Below are positions 1-11,769 of a DNA stretch of 64,000 bases, piece after piece (position 1 is the first letter of the stretch; every line of letters begins with the position of its first letter). The DNA is from Cymodocea nodosa. Taxonomy: Eukaryota > Streptophyta > Magnoliopsida > Alismatales > Cymodoceaceae. The notes beneath the pieces are model-generated. The model ran no database searches, was not told where the DNA came from, and saw only the letters and a list, made by a program, of their open reading frames with translations. The stretch is taken from NCBI GenBank assembly GCA_036874045.1, contig CM072342.1, positions 2,564,501-2,628,500 of the forward strand. Direction: 5' to 3'. Position numbers and translations under genes: made by a program.

Positions 1-1878
1 CATGTGATTAAAAATGGATCGTGTGATTCATAACATCGATAAAAACAAGTGTGACAGTGAATTATGTGGTTTACAGCATTTGCGTGAATGATAACATAAA
101 AAAGAGGTTACGCAAGTTCTACAAAAAGAAAAGTGAGATATACATAATTTCTGTACAGGCTATGCTATGCAATGGAAGTAGAAGTAAATTATGCGATTCG
201 TGGTGATTTCATCTATGGAAAGTTTTACACGAACATTGTCTTCAAATTAACTTTTTCTTGGTCGATCTGATGACAAAAATTGAAACTCAAAGAATGAAGA
301 TTGACCTAAGCAAGTCTAGAATCTTGATTGATTTTGACCACCCTTCCACCACCACGTGCCTGCAAGTGTGGTGTTAAATAGAAGATCATGATCATGTCAC
401 ACAAACCAGAAACCAAGAACAACCGTTGCTATGGTTAAATATATTATGATTAGGAATATCATTATTCATTGGTCTTCTATTTTGAATTAAGTAATGAGGA
501 ATTGTTGGAGTAAGATTCCAATTGATGATTCAACAAAACCCACTAAGATAGGAGCCGTTTAATGTGAGTGGATAAGACTTCCCATATACTTTGATATATC
601 CTAGTTGTCTATGTGAGTGCATCCTTACGTTAAATCCGTGTAGGCAACCAACTCTAAATGGTTGAATGAGCCAAGATTGTGTGCTTATATGTTTTCCATT
701 AGATTCTTATCATTTGCATAGGTTGAATTTTTAATGTGGTGGTTATGGTAATGGAGGTGGTAAATTTGGAGAGAAAGAATGGGTTCGTCACCTGGGACCA
801 GGATTGGGGCGGGCAATTATATGTGGCATGGATCTCGCAATTATATGGATGAAACTGGGCCTATATTTCTGGATCGACGAACTCAGCAACAACCCAATAA
901 CCATGTATTATTATTATTACTTTAATGGGCCTGCAGGTTTTTTTAACTAAATGATTTAATCGAGTCGAATGAAAATAATTCGTAAATTGCAATGATTTTT
1001 ATAGCTTCCAAAAAAAAACCTTCGGTATTGTAAAAATAAGTGCGAGAAAAGAAACTGCTAGAAAAATAATAGAAATCAATAGAAAATATCTTACAAATTC
1101 GATGGTAAAAATCGACAAAAATTCCAAATATTCAAAATCTCACAAATATACAAAAAGTTTTCCATTATCGTTATTCAATCCCAAATGCTTTCACCAATTT
1201 AACACCCAGTGATTATATCCCCTTTATTTTGCTAAAAAAAAGGCCCTGTGATTATTCTGCATTATTCCCTCTATTTTGCAAAAAAAAAGAAAGAAAGACA
1301 CCCTGTGATTATTCTTGTTGACACGTTTTTTTTTTCTGACCAAAATTTGAGAAACATTGCTTCGAATATTTGGAATAAATATTCTAGGCAGGTTGGAGGA
1401 GGGGGAATATTACTCTTGAAATAGCAGAGATATGATTGATCACAAGTTATTAATTTTCTAATTATACAGACAGACGGACAGAGCTATTGGACGATTTGGG
1501 TTCAGAGCTGTGTGTTCCAGAGGCTCTGGTTTCCATGGATCATAATCTTCAAAACGGGAGGCCACTTATTAATTAACCTTGCCCGCAGCCTCCAAACATG
1601 ATAAATCATACTCAGATGCATATAATGTACATCTACAACACGAATGATGGAAGAAGAGAAAATAAATACAACCCAAATCAATACAATCCCGGAAAATGGT
1701 GGGGTGCCGGGGAGGGGGGGGGGGGGGTTAAAAAGGAGCTAACCCACCAATCTGGTTTGTATGATGGGAGAAGAACTTAGGTCAATCAAACATTGACCAA
1801 CACCTAAAAAATCTGGGTATTTTTTATACCACTACTCTACTCTACATTGGCATGGGGAAGTGAATGCCTCTTTTAGGC
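1..1878. other. Intergenic, no gene recognised
   Basis: AT-rich sequence with only short chance reading frames on both strands. A run of about 14 G lies near 1714-1727. I see no family motif, RNA gene or clear repeat unit. The right end is the 3' flank of the TauE/SafE gene that ends at 1879. Confidence 0.6.
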
Positions 1879-4800
1879 TCAGGCTTTGCAGAAGCTAAGG
1901 AAGCCCATGTACTTGTGGTGTTTGATCATGTCCACGCTTGTCTTGACGCCGACGACACCTGAAAGAGACAACGCAGATGCCTTAGACGATCGATCCCATC
2001 AAACGGGGAAGAGGTACTGCTATCTAGAAATTGGGAATACCCACCCATGACCAAAGCACTGGCAAAGATGACGGAAGAGAGGATGAAGACTATGATGGAC
2101 GCCCTCTTTAACATGGCCACAATCTTCCTGACCACGCTCTGGCCCCAGAAGCCGGCAGCCACAGACACGCTCATCAAGTATAGAGCTGTGGAAGAAGATG
2201 CAACCACCACCAACCAGCTCAAACACTTGCTTGGTCAAACGAAATAATTTAATCGAAGCAGGAGGAGATGAGAGGATACAGATATGTTATCTTACCGTAT
2301 GGGATCGGGAATCTGTCGAGGAAGTAGAACTCCACCACCGAAAGGGACGAGGAGAACATCATCACGAACGTGGCCGTCGCGCTCGCAACCTGAAGAAATC
2401 GGTGATTAATTCAACTATTAATTTAACTGCATCGTCGTTCAAGATAACTACTCCAAACAAGGTTACCTATTGTAATCGATTTCAAAAAACTATTATCGAA
2501 CACATGCATGTGATTATCTATCTACGAGAATATGCATACCACATATGTATATATATATATTTACGAAGGCTTGTAATCAACATCGATTGGTGGAGCTGTG
2601 GGAGGAGATCACATATTCACATGGGGAGGCCAGCGGAGATGGTCCCCGCGGATCAGATCACCAGTGGTCTAGTGTCCGTTCCCATGCTCAACTTGATCAT
2701 ACAATTCCACTGCCCGTATCTAAATAATCACTGTGGCGTTCTGCCACATTTTGAACCACAAGCATCAACTTGATGAATATATATGTGTGTGTGTATATTC
2801 CTAGCAAGTAGGAAGTGGAAGCCGACACAAACAACATGCAAGCTAGGGGTGGACCAGGCACTGCCCTGAGCGAATGAGAATCACATGCGTGCCGATGCCA
2901 CGACAAGACAAATGTGCGGACGCAGGAGGAAGGAGGCTGACCTGAGGGATGACGCCAATCTCAAGCAGGAGTGGGCCAAGGATGAAGCCGCCACCGGAGC
3001 CGAGAAGGCCACCGACGGTGCCGCCGAGGATGCCACACAGCGCGCAGAAGGAAAGCTGCGCAACACTCCATCCGATGGAGGCCTCGCAGACGCTGTCCGA
3101 GTTACCGTCCTTCCTCCTCCTCTTGCTCTCCATGTAAAGCTTCACGGCTTCCCACATGAATACGCTTAGAGCGACCGGGAACTGTAGTGGTGGGGACAGA
3201 GAGAGAGACACACACACACTTGGCATCAGATCGGACATGTACCGATTAATTGGCAAAATACTTGTTGGGTCTTGATAGATCGCACTTTTTTCCCACCTGT
3301 AACATGTTCACAACCCAGAACCTTGGACTGCAGGTGGCGGAATCGTTCTGCAACCCAAGAAAATCAACACCCAGATGAGAAAAACAAGCCAAATCTGGAG
3401 AAACAATGGGCAAATATTTATTTGCAGAACGATTTAGTTCCTTCTCCTGTCATTAATCTGACATCACTTTTTATACTCTTTTCATTTTAATTTTTAAATA
3501 TATAGTAGGCTATTTCAATACTTCTCCTTGTCTATTGACCTTTTTTTTTGCGTGTACAAGTAATTTTTTTTAAATTAAACCATAATAAACTAACTCTGAT
3601 ATGATGTTAAAGGGCGAAGAGGATGAGAGTGATATGTTGTTGCCTTGATGATTTGAAGGGTGAGGAAGAAGGACCAGGCGATCATCAGCACCATGACTCC
3701 TTTCCAGTTGATGTTGGCGGCGAGTATTTGCTACAGGATTCAACAAACAAAATTCAGATTAAAACCCAAAAGTTTGATTTGTGGTCCACACGGTGATTGA
3801 TTAATTTTTAATCACGAAGCTTACCATCCCGGATTTCTCCTCTCTGTGAAGCAAGGGCTCGTACTCTGTGTCAACAATTACAGCTGCATAAATTGCAAAT
3901 AAAGATTTACATGACAGTCATATATAAAATTTCTTAAATCTCGAGTTCACAATATCAGATTCTCCTCTGCCTCTTTCGACTGCACATGGATGTACGTACC
4001 CTCATCCGGCGTGTCGTCCTTTTTGTCTGCGTCTTCTTCTTGTTCCTTCCTCTCCTGTTCCTTCTGCAGAAAACCATCTTTTATAATGGAGCAATTTAAT
4101 ATATAAAGGCCAAAAAAAGCGTCTGACAGAAGAGCACACAATTTCCGATGGCATACAGAAGCAATTAATATATAACTTCGAAGATTTTATCTTGGCAATA
4201 AAATAGATTTGGCGTTGGTAGAACGATGTGTGTTTAGTCCAAAAACAATGGAATGAATATACGAACGAGGAACGTCGAAAATTAAAAAAGAACAGACCTT
4301 CATCAAAGTCTCCTGCTTCCACATCAAAACACCCCTAAAGAATGATCTGGAAGACGTACCTGAACAAATAAAACCATCAATCTCCAAATCCCAAACACGA
4401 TCATGAGATGATGAAGAGAGAGACGTACTTAAGAAGAGGATTATGATGAGGACGGTGATGAGCCAATAAGGAAACACGACGCTCAGGGAAACCCCAATGG
4501 TGATGCCCAGCATGAGCATGGGCTGGAAGAGCAAGGCCAGGTCGTAGTCGATGATGGGCACGTCTTTGGTCGGGTGAGAAACCCTAACGTTGTACCAAAC
4601 CGACGACATCGACGCACCCATTATCATGCACTTGGACAGCGCCGCCGCCGACTTGGTGTCGAACCCCACGATCAGATTGAGCATCGGAACGAAGATCCCC
4701 CCGCCGCCGACGCCGCCGACCGTTCCGCAGGCCGAGCCCACGAACCCAATCAGCGTAGCCACCACTACCCTCCAGCTAAACACGAGCTCCTGAAAAAAAA

Positions 4801-5143
4801 ACCCTGAGAATTAAGGTCGCGTCTACTCCGGAATCTACGACGACACAAATACCCGAGATGAAAATTAAAAAAAAAAAGAAAAGAAAAGGAAAAAGGAAAA
4901 CGCGCAGGCATACAAATATTGTATACGACGGCCCCCGGTACCGGCAATACGTACCGGCCAGACTCGTTCGTAGTTGGAGCGGAGTTCATCGCCAAATTTC
5001 GGGGTGGCGGGAGCAGAGGAGGAGCCTCTGAGGAGGAGGAAGATGCAGAGAAGGGAGAGAGAGGAAGCGGTGACGAGGTAGAGAATGAAGGTTTTGGTGC
5101 AGACGGCGGAAGCGGCCTTGGTGACGGCTGCTCTGGAATCCAT
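1879..5143 (-). CDS. Sulfite exporter TauE/SafE family protein, 475 aa, 11 exons
   Basis: Predicted polytopic membrane transporter of the TauE/SafE family; bacterial relatives move sulfite or organosulfonates, and the plant substrate is not shown by sequence. Exons (minus, 5' to 3'): 5143-4955, 4789-4429, 4359-4298, 4063-4000, 3883-3825, 3730-3644, 3347-3297, 3181-2942, 2389-2296, 2185-2045, 1958-1879; phases close to 475 codons plus TGA, the usual plant length. Residues about 18-38 form an N-terminal hydrophobic anchor. The two half-repeats each carry a Gly-rich block: [13 protein letters not shown] at about 84-96 and [17 protein letters not shown] at about 340-356. A charged loop rich in K, E and D follows the first half (about 205-225). 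The start ATG at 5143 is the first after a TATA-like box. Intron 6 has a GC donor (see findings). Family assignment is firm; the substrate is unknown. Confidence 0.93.
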
Positions 5144-5212
5144 GGATGCACAAGACACGCACATGCAAGTCGTCGTCCCCTCCTCCTCCAGTCCTCCCCG
5201 CCCCCGGGTGTG

Positions 5213-5220
5213 AATATATA
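5213..5220 (-). promoter_or_regulatory. TATA-like box of the TauE/SafE gene
   Basis: The minus strand reads TATATATTCA about 70 bases upstream of the ATG at 5143. That spacing would place a start site near 5185 and a short 5' leader. It is a motif-only call; the region is otherwise GC-rich. Confidence 0.45.
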
Positions 5221-6138
5221 ACTGCACCCCGGCGGGCTCACGTGAGATGGTGTGGCAAGCGCCAAGTAGTGGTGGAGGCGGTGGCAAGAGTCGTGACGGG
5301 GTTGCAGAATCGCAAGCCGCCAACCGGAAGGAGCCGGCCCTTTTCGAGATCCAGATAGTCCGAAAAGCCGAGACTTTCTTTCTTCTTCTTTTTGCATTTT
5401 TATTGATTTATGTATTTCTCACTTGCTTACGTAAATACAAGCAACTGGGCCCCGACAACAAAAGAGTCTCTCTTTTTTACCGTAATTAAGAGAGTTTGTT
5501 TTCCATCATGAACGTTGAAATCGATTTTCAGCATTTATAAAGTGTAAAAATGAAGATAAATTATTTCTTTACGGTCAAAATAAGAAGAAGGAACGATAAA
5601 AATATTACACACAAAATTATATTTAAAAAATAGAGAAAGTCTAAAATATATTGTCGAAATGTAACGTACATTCTGTTAACATAATTTCTATTAAAATATA
5701 ATCTAAGTCTATCATCTAATTATTTTTTATATATATAATAACCACCTAGAGAAATTTATCTTGATGTCCTTATATACTCACCATAGTCTGCTTTATTTTA
5801 TCTTTAATTTTCAAGTTGAAATTTAAAGTTTTCATCGGTAGTTTTCTAGATTTCACCGTCGACGTGTATAAATATTTAAATTTTAAATTCTATTATTTTC
5901 TGTCACCTTCGAGAAAATAAAACATTTTTCGTCGTTCTCTGTGTACAAACACATCTCCTCCGCGTTAATTTGGTAGACGATGGAGTTTCGTCTTCCTTTT
6001 TTTTTTTTTTTTTTTCTCTCGCTTGTGTATATTATGCAATTCGTTATTTACAAGAAATATTTTATATACGGGCTTTTTATTTTAAGTGAAGAAGATTTAG
6101 GTTCGAAAAAACAAGTATTATTATCGTTACATATATAC

Positions 6139-6167
6139 AATATAATATAATATAATATAATATAATA
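6139..6167. repeat. TATAA pentanucleotide microsatellite
   Basis: About five to six tandem copies of the unit TATAA follow a short ATATATACA stretch. It lies in intergenic DNA upstream of the TauE/SafE gene and is a likely length-polymorphic marker. Confidence 0.8.
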
Positions 6168-8009
6168 GTAATCGATGGCTACACGGGACCAAAGGGAATA
6201 AATAAAGCGTTGGAAACGCATGGAAACTTCACGCATCGAAGACATCATCCAATTGAGCCACGAGCTGGACGACTGGTTCATTACCTAAAAAAGGAAAAAG
6301 AATCGATGACTGGTTCAAATTTGACGACGGTACTGCTCTCGGAAGAAGATTATTTTGCATGGTTTCGTCTTCTTCTTGCATACCAGCGAAAAAAAAAAAA
6401 AAAAAATCAAAGATAAAGGTGATAAGTAGATAACGTACGGTCTGCGATCGGTAGGGAGTGAGATATGTGTACGAAGACTAAGTCCTCCTATGATTCCCAC
6501 CGTGTCGATTTGTCTTCTCGACACTTATCTCCATCGTGGCTCGTACTCTTATTCTAACCTTATTCTTAAAATATGAGATATCACGATAATCTTTGTTATT
6601 CAAATAGATATTTAAAAAGTAAGTGAGGTTATTTTTTTACTTTTTTTCAACTTAATTCTAGGGTCATCGAAAAGAGTTGTTGGTTGGCTGCGCAAGCGAG
6701 ATTATTCCAACGATAAGCATTTAAAACTCTATTGATTAATTTGAAGCGGCTGGATAGCTAGCTAATTATAAGAAAGCAAGGTCTACGATCTTACAATTTT
6801 GGTGCCTATAACTGAAAGTGATAAAATCCATTATCTTAAGGATATCGTCGTAGTCGAAATAAATCTAACATCCGGGACACTTCCGATTTAAAAAAATTTA
6901 AAATTCGAAAGGGCGGAAGCGGAAGAACCGTGAATCGAAGATTCAACGGCAGTCGTTGTCATCTACGTCTGAGTACAGGTGGCAGACGCGAACTGCTTCA
7001 TTTTATATATATATATATATCGATGGGAAGTTGTGAACGTTGACCTTCAGATTTGTATAAAAATGTATCGGTCGGTCTTGGGTCCCGTTTTTGACATTGC
7101 TCTGCAAGTTTTGGATTTTTGCGTATTCGTTTTTTTGGAAATATTATTCTTAGATATCGTTAAATCCTAGACTTTGAAGAAAATTCCAAAAAAAGAAATT
7201 GAATAATACGCATTACGTACTTTATTTTTTGAACATTCTAGAATTTAAAAAAATTGATTTTACAAGAACCTCTCTTTGCACATGGAAGATAAATATTCCC
7301 CTTTCAAAATTTTATTACTTTCGATGGAAAAGAGAGGAGATATTTTTAACTTAGCTTTGGAAAGCTAAAAGAATATACCTTTTCATACGGTGTATGTAGA
7401 GATGTTACGCTTGGAATATACTTTTTTGCTTAAATAAAAAATAGTTTTACATCTATCGGCTTGAAACTCAGCTTCTGCATCTCGCCCTTCTTTTCCCTTT
7501 GAACGGCCGTCATTGCTTTTTTGTTTTTTCTTACTTTTATATACTTGTTATAAAATATTTTATTTTAAAATCAGGCAATAACGAAAAAAAAAACTATTAT
7601 AATAAAGCGCTCCGACACTGTTAACTTTTTGCTATACTTAAAAGTTTATCTTTTAACTTATATGTGGAAAGTAAAGTACTACATTAAAAAATGTGGAATT
7701 ATAACTGATTAATATGCAATAAATTTTTTTACTTATCGTCAATTCATTTTTAGATGAAATATTTTACATATTATCATAACAAGTTCACACGATCTACTCA
7801 TAAAATTAACACTTCGTACATTTAAGATAAGTCAGGTATGGTAAGTTCTATATTAGAAAATATGATTTGGACATTTTTTATTTTTCGTTAATTAATTTTA
7901 AGATGAAATAATTTACTCTTGGATGTAATAAATACCTTTCGTGAGATTGACTTCTTACTATATATGTTTTTTGATCTTTACTGTGGTGTTGCATCACTAA
8001 AGTCTTATT

Positions 8010-8815
8010 TGTACATATTTTATATCAAAAAATGAAATAATAAGAAATGATAGAAATAATGGAAAATAAAAATGGCATGACAAAACATAATAGAAAATAT
8101 AACGTTATTGACGCACTAGAGAAAATAATAAGAAATAAAAAAAAGATGTTTGTGTAGTTGTAGAAAATGATAAAAAATAAAAAATTTAATAAATTTTAAA
8201 AGATATTATATTTGAAAAGTAATATTTTAAATATCATAGTATATATTAACATTTTATTAAATATGATGTAACATGTGAAATAATATATTTGTAATTAACA
8301 TAAAAAATATTATTCATTACAATCTAAATTTTTTCAGAAATAATATGTTAATATATTATTTAATGTTATTAATTTGTGCTAGAATTAATGTTACTTATTT
8401 AACATATTATTAAGTTAAACTAAATATGTTAATGTATTATTTATTCTTATAACGTTAACATTGGTATACTTTGATGTATTATAATCTAGTATCATTCTTC
8501 AACATTATTTTTTATTTCAATTTATTATAATTATAATATGTTATTATTTTATTTATTATTATAATCATACTTCTTGATATTATGTTAATGTTATTAATTA
8601 TTTTAATATATTATAATTACTATATTTTAATATATTATAATTATATATTATTTATTATATTACAATTCTGTATCGTTTCCTCTCTTTTTCGAAATATTAA
8701 GACAGTTCTTGTCATTTTCGAAAGGGTAAAGTAGAAAATAAGGGAAAAAATATATATTTTTTAATATAAAAAAAATAATTTATCTCTCGTTTCTATTGAT
8801 ACAAATACAAGAAAT
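8010..8815 (+). repeat. AT-rich dispersed repeat, copy A
   Basis: This block aligns by eye, nearly end to end, with the reverse complement of about 12742-13645. Shared landmarks in order include ATGTTTGTGTA or ATGTTTGTACA, TAATATTTTAAATAT, AACATGTGAAAT, CATTACAATCTAAA, GTATTATAATCTAGTATC and TTATTATAATCATAC. The outer ends begin with related words (TTATTTGTAC here, TATGTTTATG in copy B), suggesting weak terminal inverted repeats. No coding sequence is visible, so a non-autonomous DNA transposon is most likely; the superfamily is not determined. Confidence 0.75.
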
Positions 8816-8869
8816 TTTCTCTCTTTATTTCCACACCTAAAACTCAATCTATTGCTTGTTGTAACTGCA

Positions 8870-8890
8870 CTTTGACTTTGACTTTGACTT
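8870..8890 (+). promoter_or_regulatory. Tandem TTGAC (W-box-like) array
   Basis: The unit TTTGAC occurs three times in register with 6-base spacing (positions 8870-8890). TTGAC is the core of the WRKY W-box. No annotated start lies within 2.5 kb on the downstream side, so a regulatory role is only possible; it may be a simple hexamer repeat. Confidence 0.3.
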
Positions 8891-10192
8891 AATCGTCATC
8901 ATTATTTGCAACTGCTTGAGGTTTATGACCTAGTTCGTATGGACCAAAGATTTAACTCTTATATATGACTGCTGAAAGACTAAAATTCTTCATGTTCAAA
9001 TAAACGAAAGTGGGTTCGAAAAATTAATGGTGTCCATTTTTATGCTCGATTACAGTTGGAAGAAAGGAAAAAATCGAGCCCTACGAATGCAGTGAGGTGT
9101 AGTGAAGTGAAGTTGGTTTACATGCTCGTCGGTGATTCCATCAGAACCACACCTTCGATCAGCGTGCGTTAAACTCATCCTCAACCTCAAAGTGCATACG
9201 TTTTAACCCTTGATTTTTTAAAACACTGTCGATAGGAAACAAATATATTATCCTCGCCTAACCCAGTTAAATCAACGCTACTCGGCCGGAAGAATACGCG
9301 TGCAGGACTAAATAATGATTTAGTTGGTGGTATGCTTGCAAACTAAAGACGCATCACCATGGTCAACGGTGGCGGAAGCAGCGGTTCATCACATATGATG
9401 AAAACGAAGTGGTCGTCGCATCCACTGGTGGGATGAATAAAAAGAAGGGAATAATAATATATACAGCACAAATATTTGCCCTCTACTTAATTCTTTCCTT
9501 GGAAATGATAATAATAATAATAAATCTTTTCGTTGCTCGTCATCCTTGCATGTCTTAAAAATTTATGATTCTCATTATGATAAATTTGTGCTCGACATAT
9601 CACAGGTACATGTAAGGATACGAAAGTAAAAAAATCGACAGGGAAGGAGATTAGCAATGATGAGGAAGGTAGCAACAAAATCGCTCTCATTAAAATTAAT
9701 TAAACTCGTAGCTGTGAAAAAGAGGAGCCCGTGGCAAGCGGAGAACAAAAGTAAAATCGCGGTTTACATAAACTTTCTCGCTTCTCGCATTGGTGAAATT
9801 CTAACTCGGTAAGTGAAGAAATTTATTATTTTTGATTCAAAATAAGATTATCTAATATTCTTCTTTCTCAGTTTTGAAAATATATGTCAAAACTGTGAAG
9901 CCATTCCACCCAACGATCGGTGCTCATAAACGTTGGTTTGATATGTGTCAATACCATGAATTGATATGTCATTGAATGACGATTCAGAAACACTAAGATC
10001 GATTACGGCAGAATCACACAAAACATATATAAACGAATGATTTCGGTAGGGGCACAAAACCACCACCACCACCGACGAAGAAAAAAAGGAGGGACGGAAA
10101 ACCGAAGGGCACAGACACAAACACCTGCAGTTAATTTGAAAGAGAACGATCATTCTCATTCGGTATGGTATGCATCGATTGGAATCGATCCC

Positions 10193-10426
10193 TCAGGTCA
10201 CGCAGCAGGAGGAGGGTGCGTCGGAGGAGAGGGAAGCGTTCTCGTGGTTACGTCCACCGGCAATGCTGGTGGCGGCGGCGGCGGAGGAACCGAAGTCGAT
10301 GCCGGGCCACTCCTTGCAGGTGCAGTGCTGGCCCTGCGGGATCTTCCTGTACACGGACTGGACGTGGCGGCCGCAGCCGGACCACGACCTCCTGGCGCAG
10401 ATCGAGCACTTCACCTCGTAGCACAT
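10193..10426 (-). CDS. Small Cys-rich conserved plant protein, 77 aa
   Basis: A single-exon gene encoding 77 residues that begins MCYEVKCSICARRSWSGCG. I recognise the pattern (MCYxVKCxxC, WxGCGRHV, IPxGxHCxCxxWPG) as a conserved family of short plant proteins of unknown function. Visible features are a CxxC pair (residues 7 and 10), a further Cys at 18, and a HCTC motif near 34-37, consistent with metal binding, followed by a poorly conserved Ala/Ser-rich tail. The frame is open further upstream, but no in-frame ATG lies between the presumed start site (near 10522, from a TATA box) and 10426, and homologues start at MCY. A run of GAT/GAC triplets precedes the ATG on the plus strand. The function is unknown. 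Confidence 0.8.
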   Translation of the reverse strand: MCYEVKCSICARRSWSGCGRHVQSVYRKIPQGQHCTCKEWPGIDFGSSAAAATSIAGGRNHENASLSSDAPSSCCVT

Positions 10427-11769
10427 GACGATGACGATGACGACGACGATGAATGTCGACGTCCGGTTGAACAAATGGCGATGATGATGAGTTCTCCGAG
10501 GAAGATGGAATGCGGACAGATTTGGGGATTTCCGATCGACTTGTCTGGGGTTTTTATAGAACGCGTGGCCGGCACCAGAAACATTAATAATCAATTATTA
10601 TTTTACGTCACCGCTTGCGTTCCAGCAGAATATTGTATATATATATATAATTTAAAAAAAATAAAGACAGTTGTAGTAGACTTGTACATTACGATTTTAT
10701 TATTGATATTTATTCCCGCTTAATTTTTTGTTTTTTGCGAGTTTCAACGTTAGAGGTAACGTCATCGCATGCGTCAGCCATAAACTAGAATAGGGATTTA
10801 TAAGATTAAAATGAAAATAATGGAAAATTGTACTTTCAGATTCGTATAAACAAAATCCACGATAAATATAAAAAAGAAAAAAAAGAAAAAAGAAAAATAT
10901 TCTATCCCTCAAATGTTATTTTGCCTCTTGATCAATATGATTTTTATCCTACTTTTTTTTTTTTACTTGAATAGTAAGAAAATAGGAGGATAGGTTTAAC
11001 CTAATCCGAGGTAAATTACTTAATCACAGAGTGACATGTAACAATTAAATTTTGTTGTAGGGAATATAGTGTAACTAAATTAAATAATAAAATATATGAG
11101 TAAATTTGATATTATGGTTTAATTTATTTTTAAAATTTGTAAGATTCATTTTTTTATTTTGATATGATTACATATCTTATTTTGTTGTATTGATTTGATA
11201 ATATAACTTTCTTTTTACATGTATGACATATTAATATTTTAATTTTAGATTTACGAAAAATTGATTTAATGTATTTTAGCTCACATACTGTTATATTTTT
11301 AGAATATTTGGTAAACATCTGAGATAAGCGTAAGCAGAATAAGACGTGTTAATTAACATTTGTTAACTGTAAAAATAAATTATGAATAAATAAATATTAT
11401 AGTGTGTATCCTATTTTATACATTTTATTTAAGATCATATTGTAAATAACTTATATTATTTTTACTATGAGTTTTATTTATATATATTTAGTTTTTTGTT
11501 ATTATATATTTTTTTTAAAATATCAATATTGTAATATTAAAGAAATTTTTTTTTTTACATACCAGATTTCTTTTCTTTAATATTATAATAATTATCATTG
11601 TTGTTGAAAGTAAACTTGAGATATTTATGTTGGTACTTGAAATTAATAACAAATCACTTTTTTTTAGATATTTTTGATGACGGTTGTATTTATTTATTTT
11701 ATTTTGGTGTGTGGGGGTTGTTAGACTTGTAACCGGAGGAGAAGAGAAAACATTAAACCTCAGAAAACG
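10427..11769. other. Intergenic, AT-rich
   Basis: This holds the promoter and leader of the small Cys-rich gene (to about 10650), then AT-rich DNA with T runs and no recognisable coding sequence. The last 60 bases are the 5' flank of the plus-strand gene starting at 11770. Confidence 0.6.
10552..10558 (-). promoter_or_regulatory. TATA box of the small Cys-rich gene
   Basis: The minus strand carries TATAAAA within CTATAAAAACC, about 125 bases upstream of the ATG at 10426. This fits a leader of roughly 95-100 bases with no earlier ATG, and supports the short start chosen for the gene. Confidence 0.6.

Larger units (their letters stand above)
5221..10192. other. Large AT-rich intergenic region
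   Basis: No protein family is recognisable in nearly 5 kb. It holds a poly-T run near 5998-6015, tandem TATAA units at about 6139-6167, a TA dinucleotide run near 7003-7020, a diverged dispersed repeat (about 8010-8815, listed separately), a tandem TTTGAC array at 8870-8890 and an ATA repeat near 9507-9521. Short open frames here are low-complexity and look like chance. Confidence 0.6.

Noticed and set aside
2615-2725. Plus-strand peptide VPMLNLII inside a TauE intron, resembling VPMLNLIV of exon 2 in inverted orientation
   Set aside because: Only about ten residues match, with no wider similarity. Could be a rearranged exon scrap, but the evidence is too thin without an alignment.
4919-5221. 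100-residue plus-strand open frame rich in Gly and Glu
   Set aside because: It is the antisense of TauE exon 1 and its GC-rich leader, with no motif of its own.
10037-10723. 228-residue plus-strand open frame with Gly and Asp runs
   Set aside because: It lies antisense to the small Cys-rich gene; its runs come from triplet repeats and GC-rich codons. No family signature.
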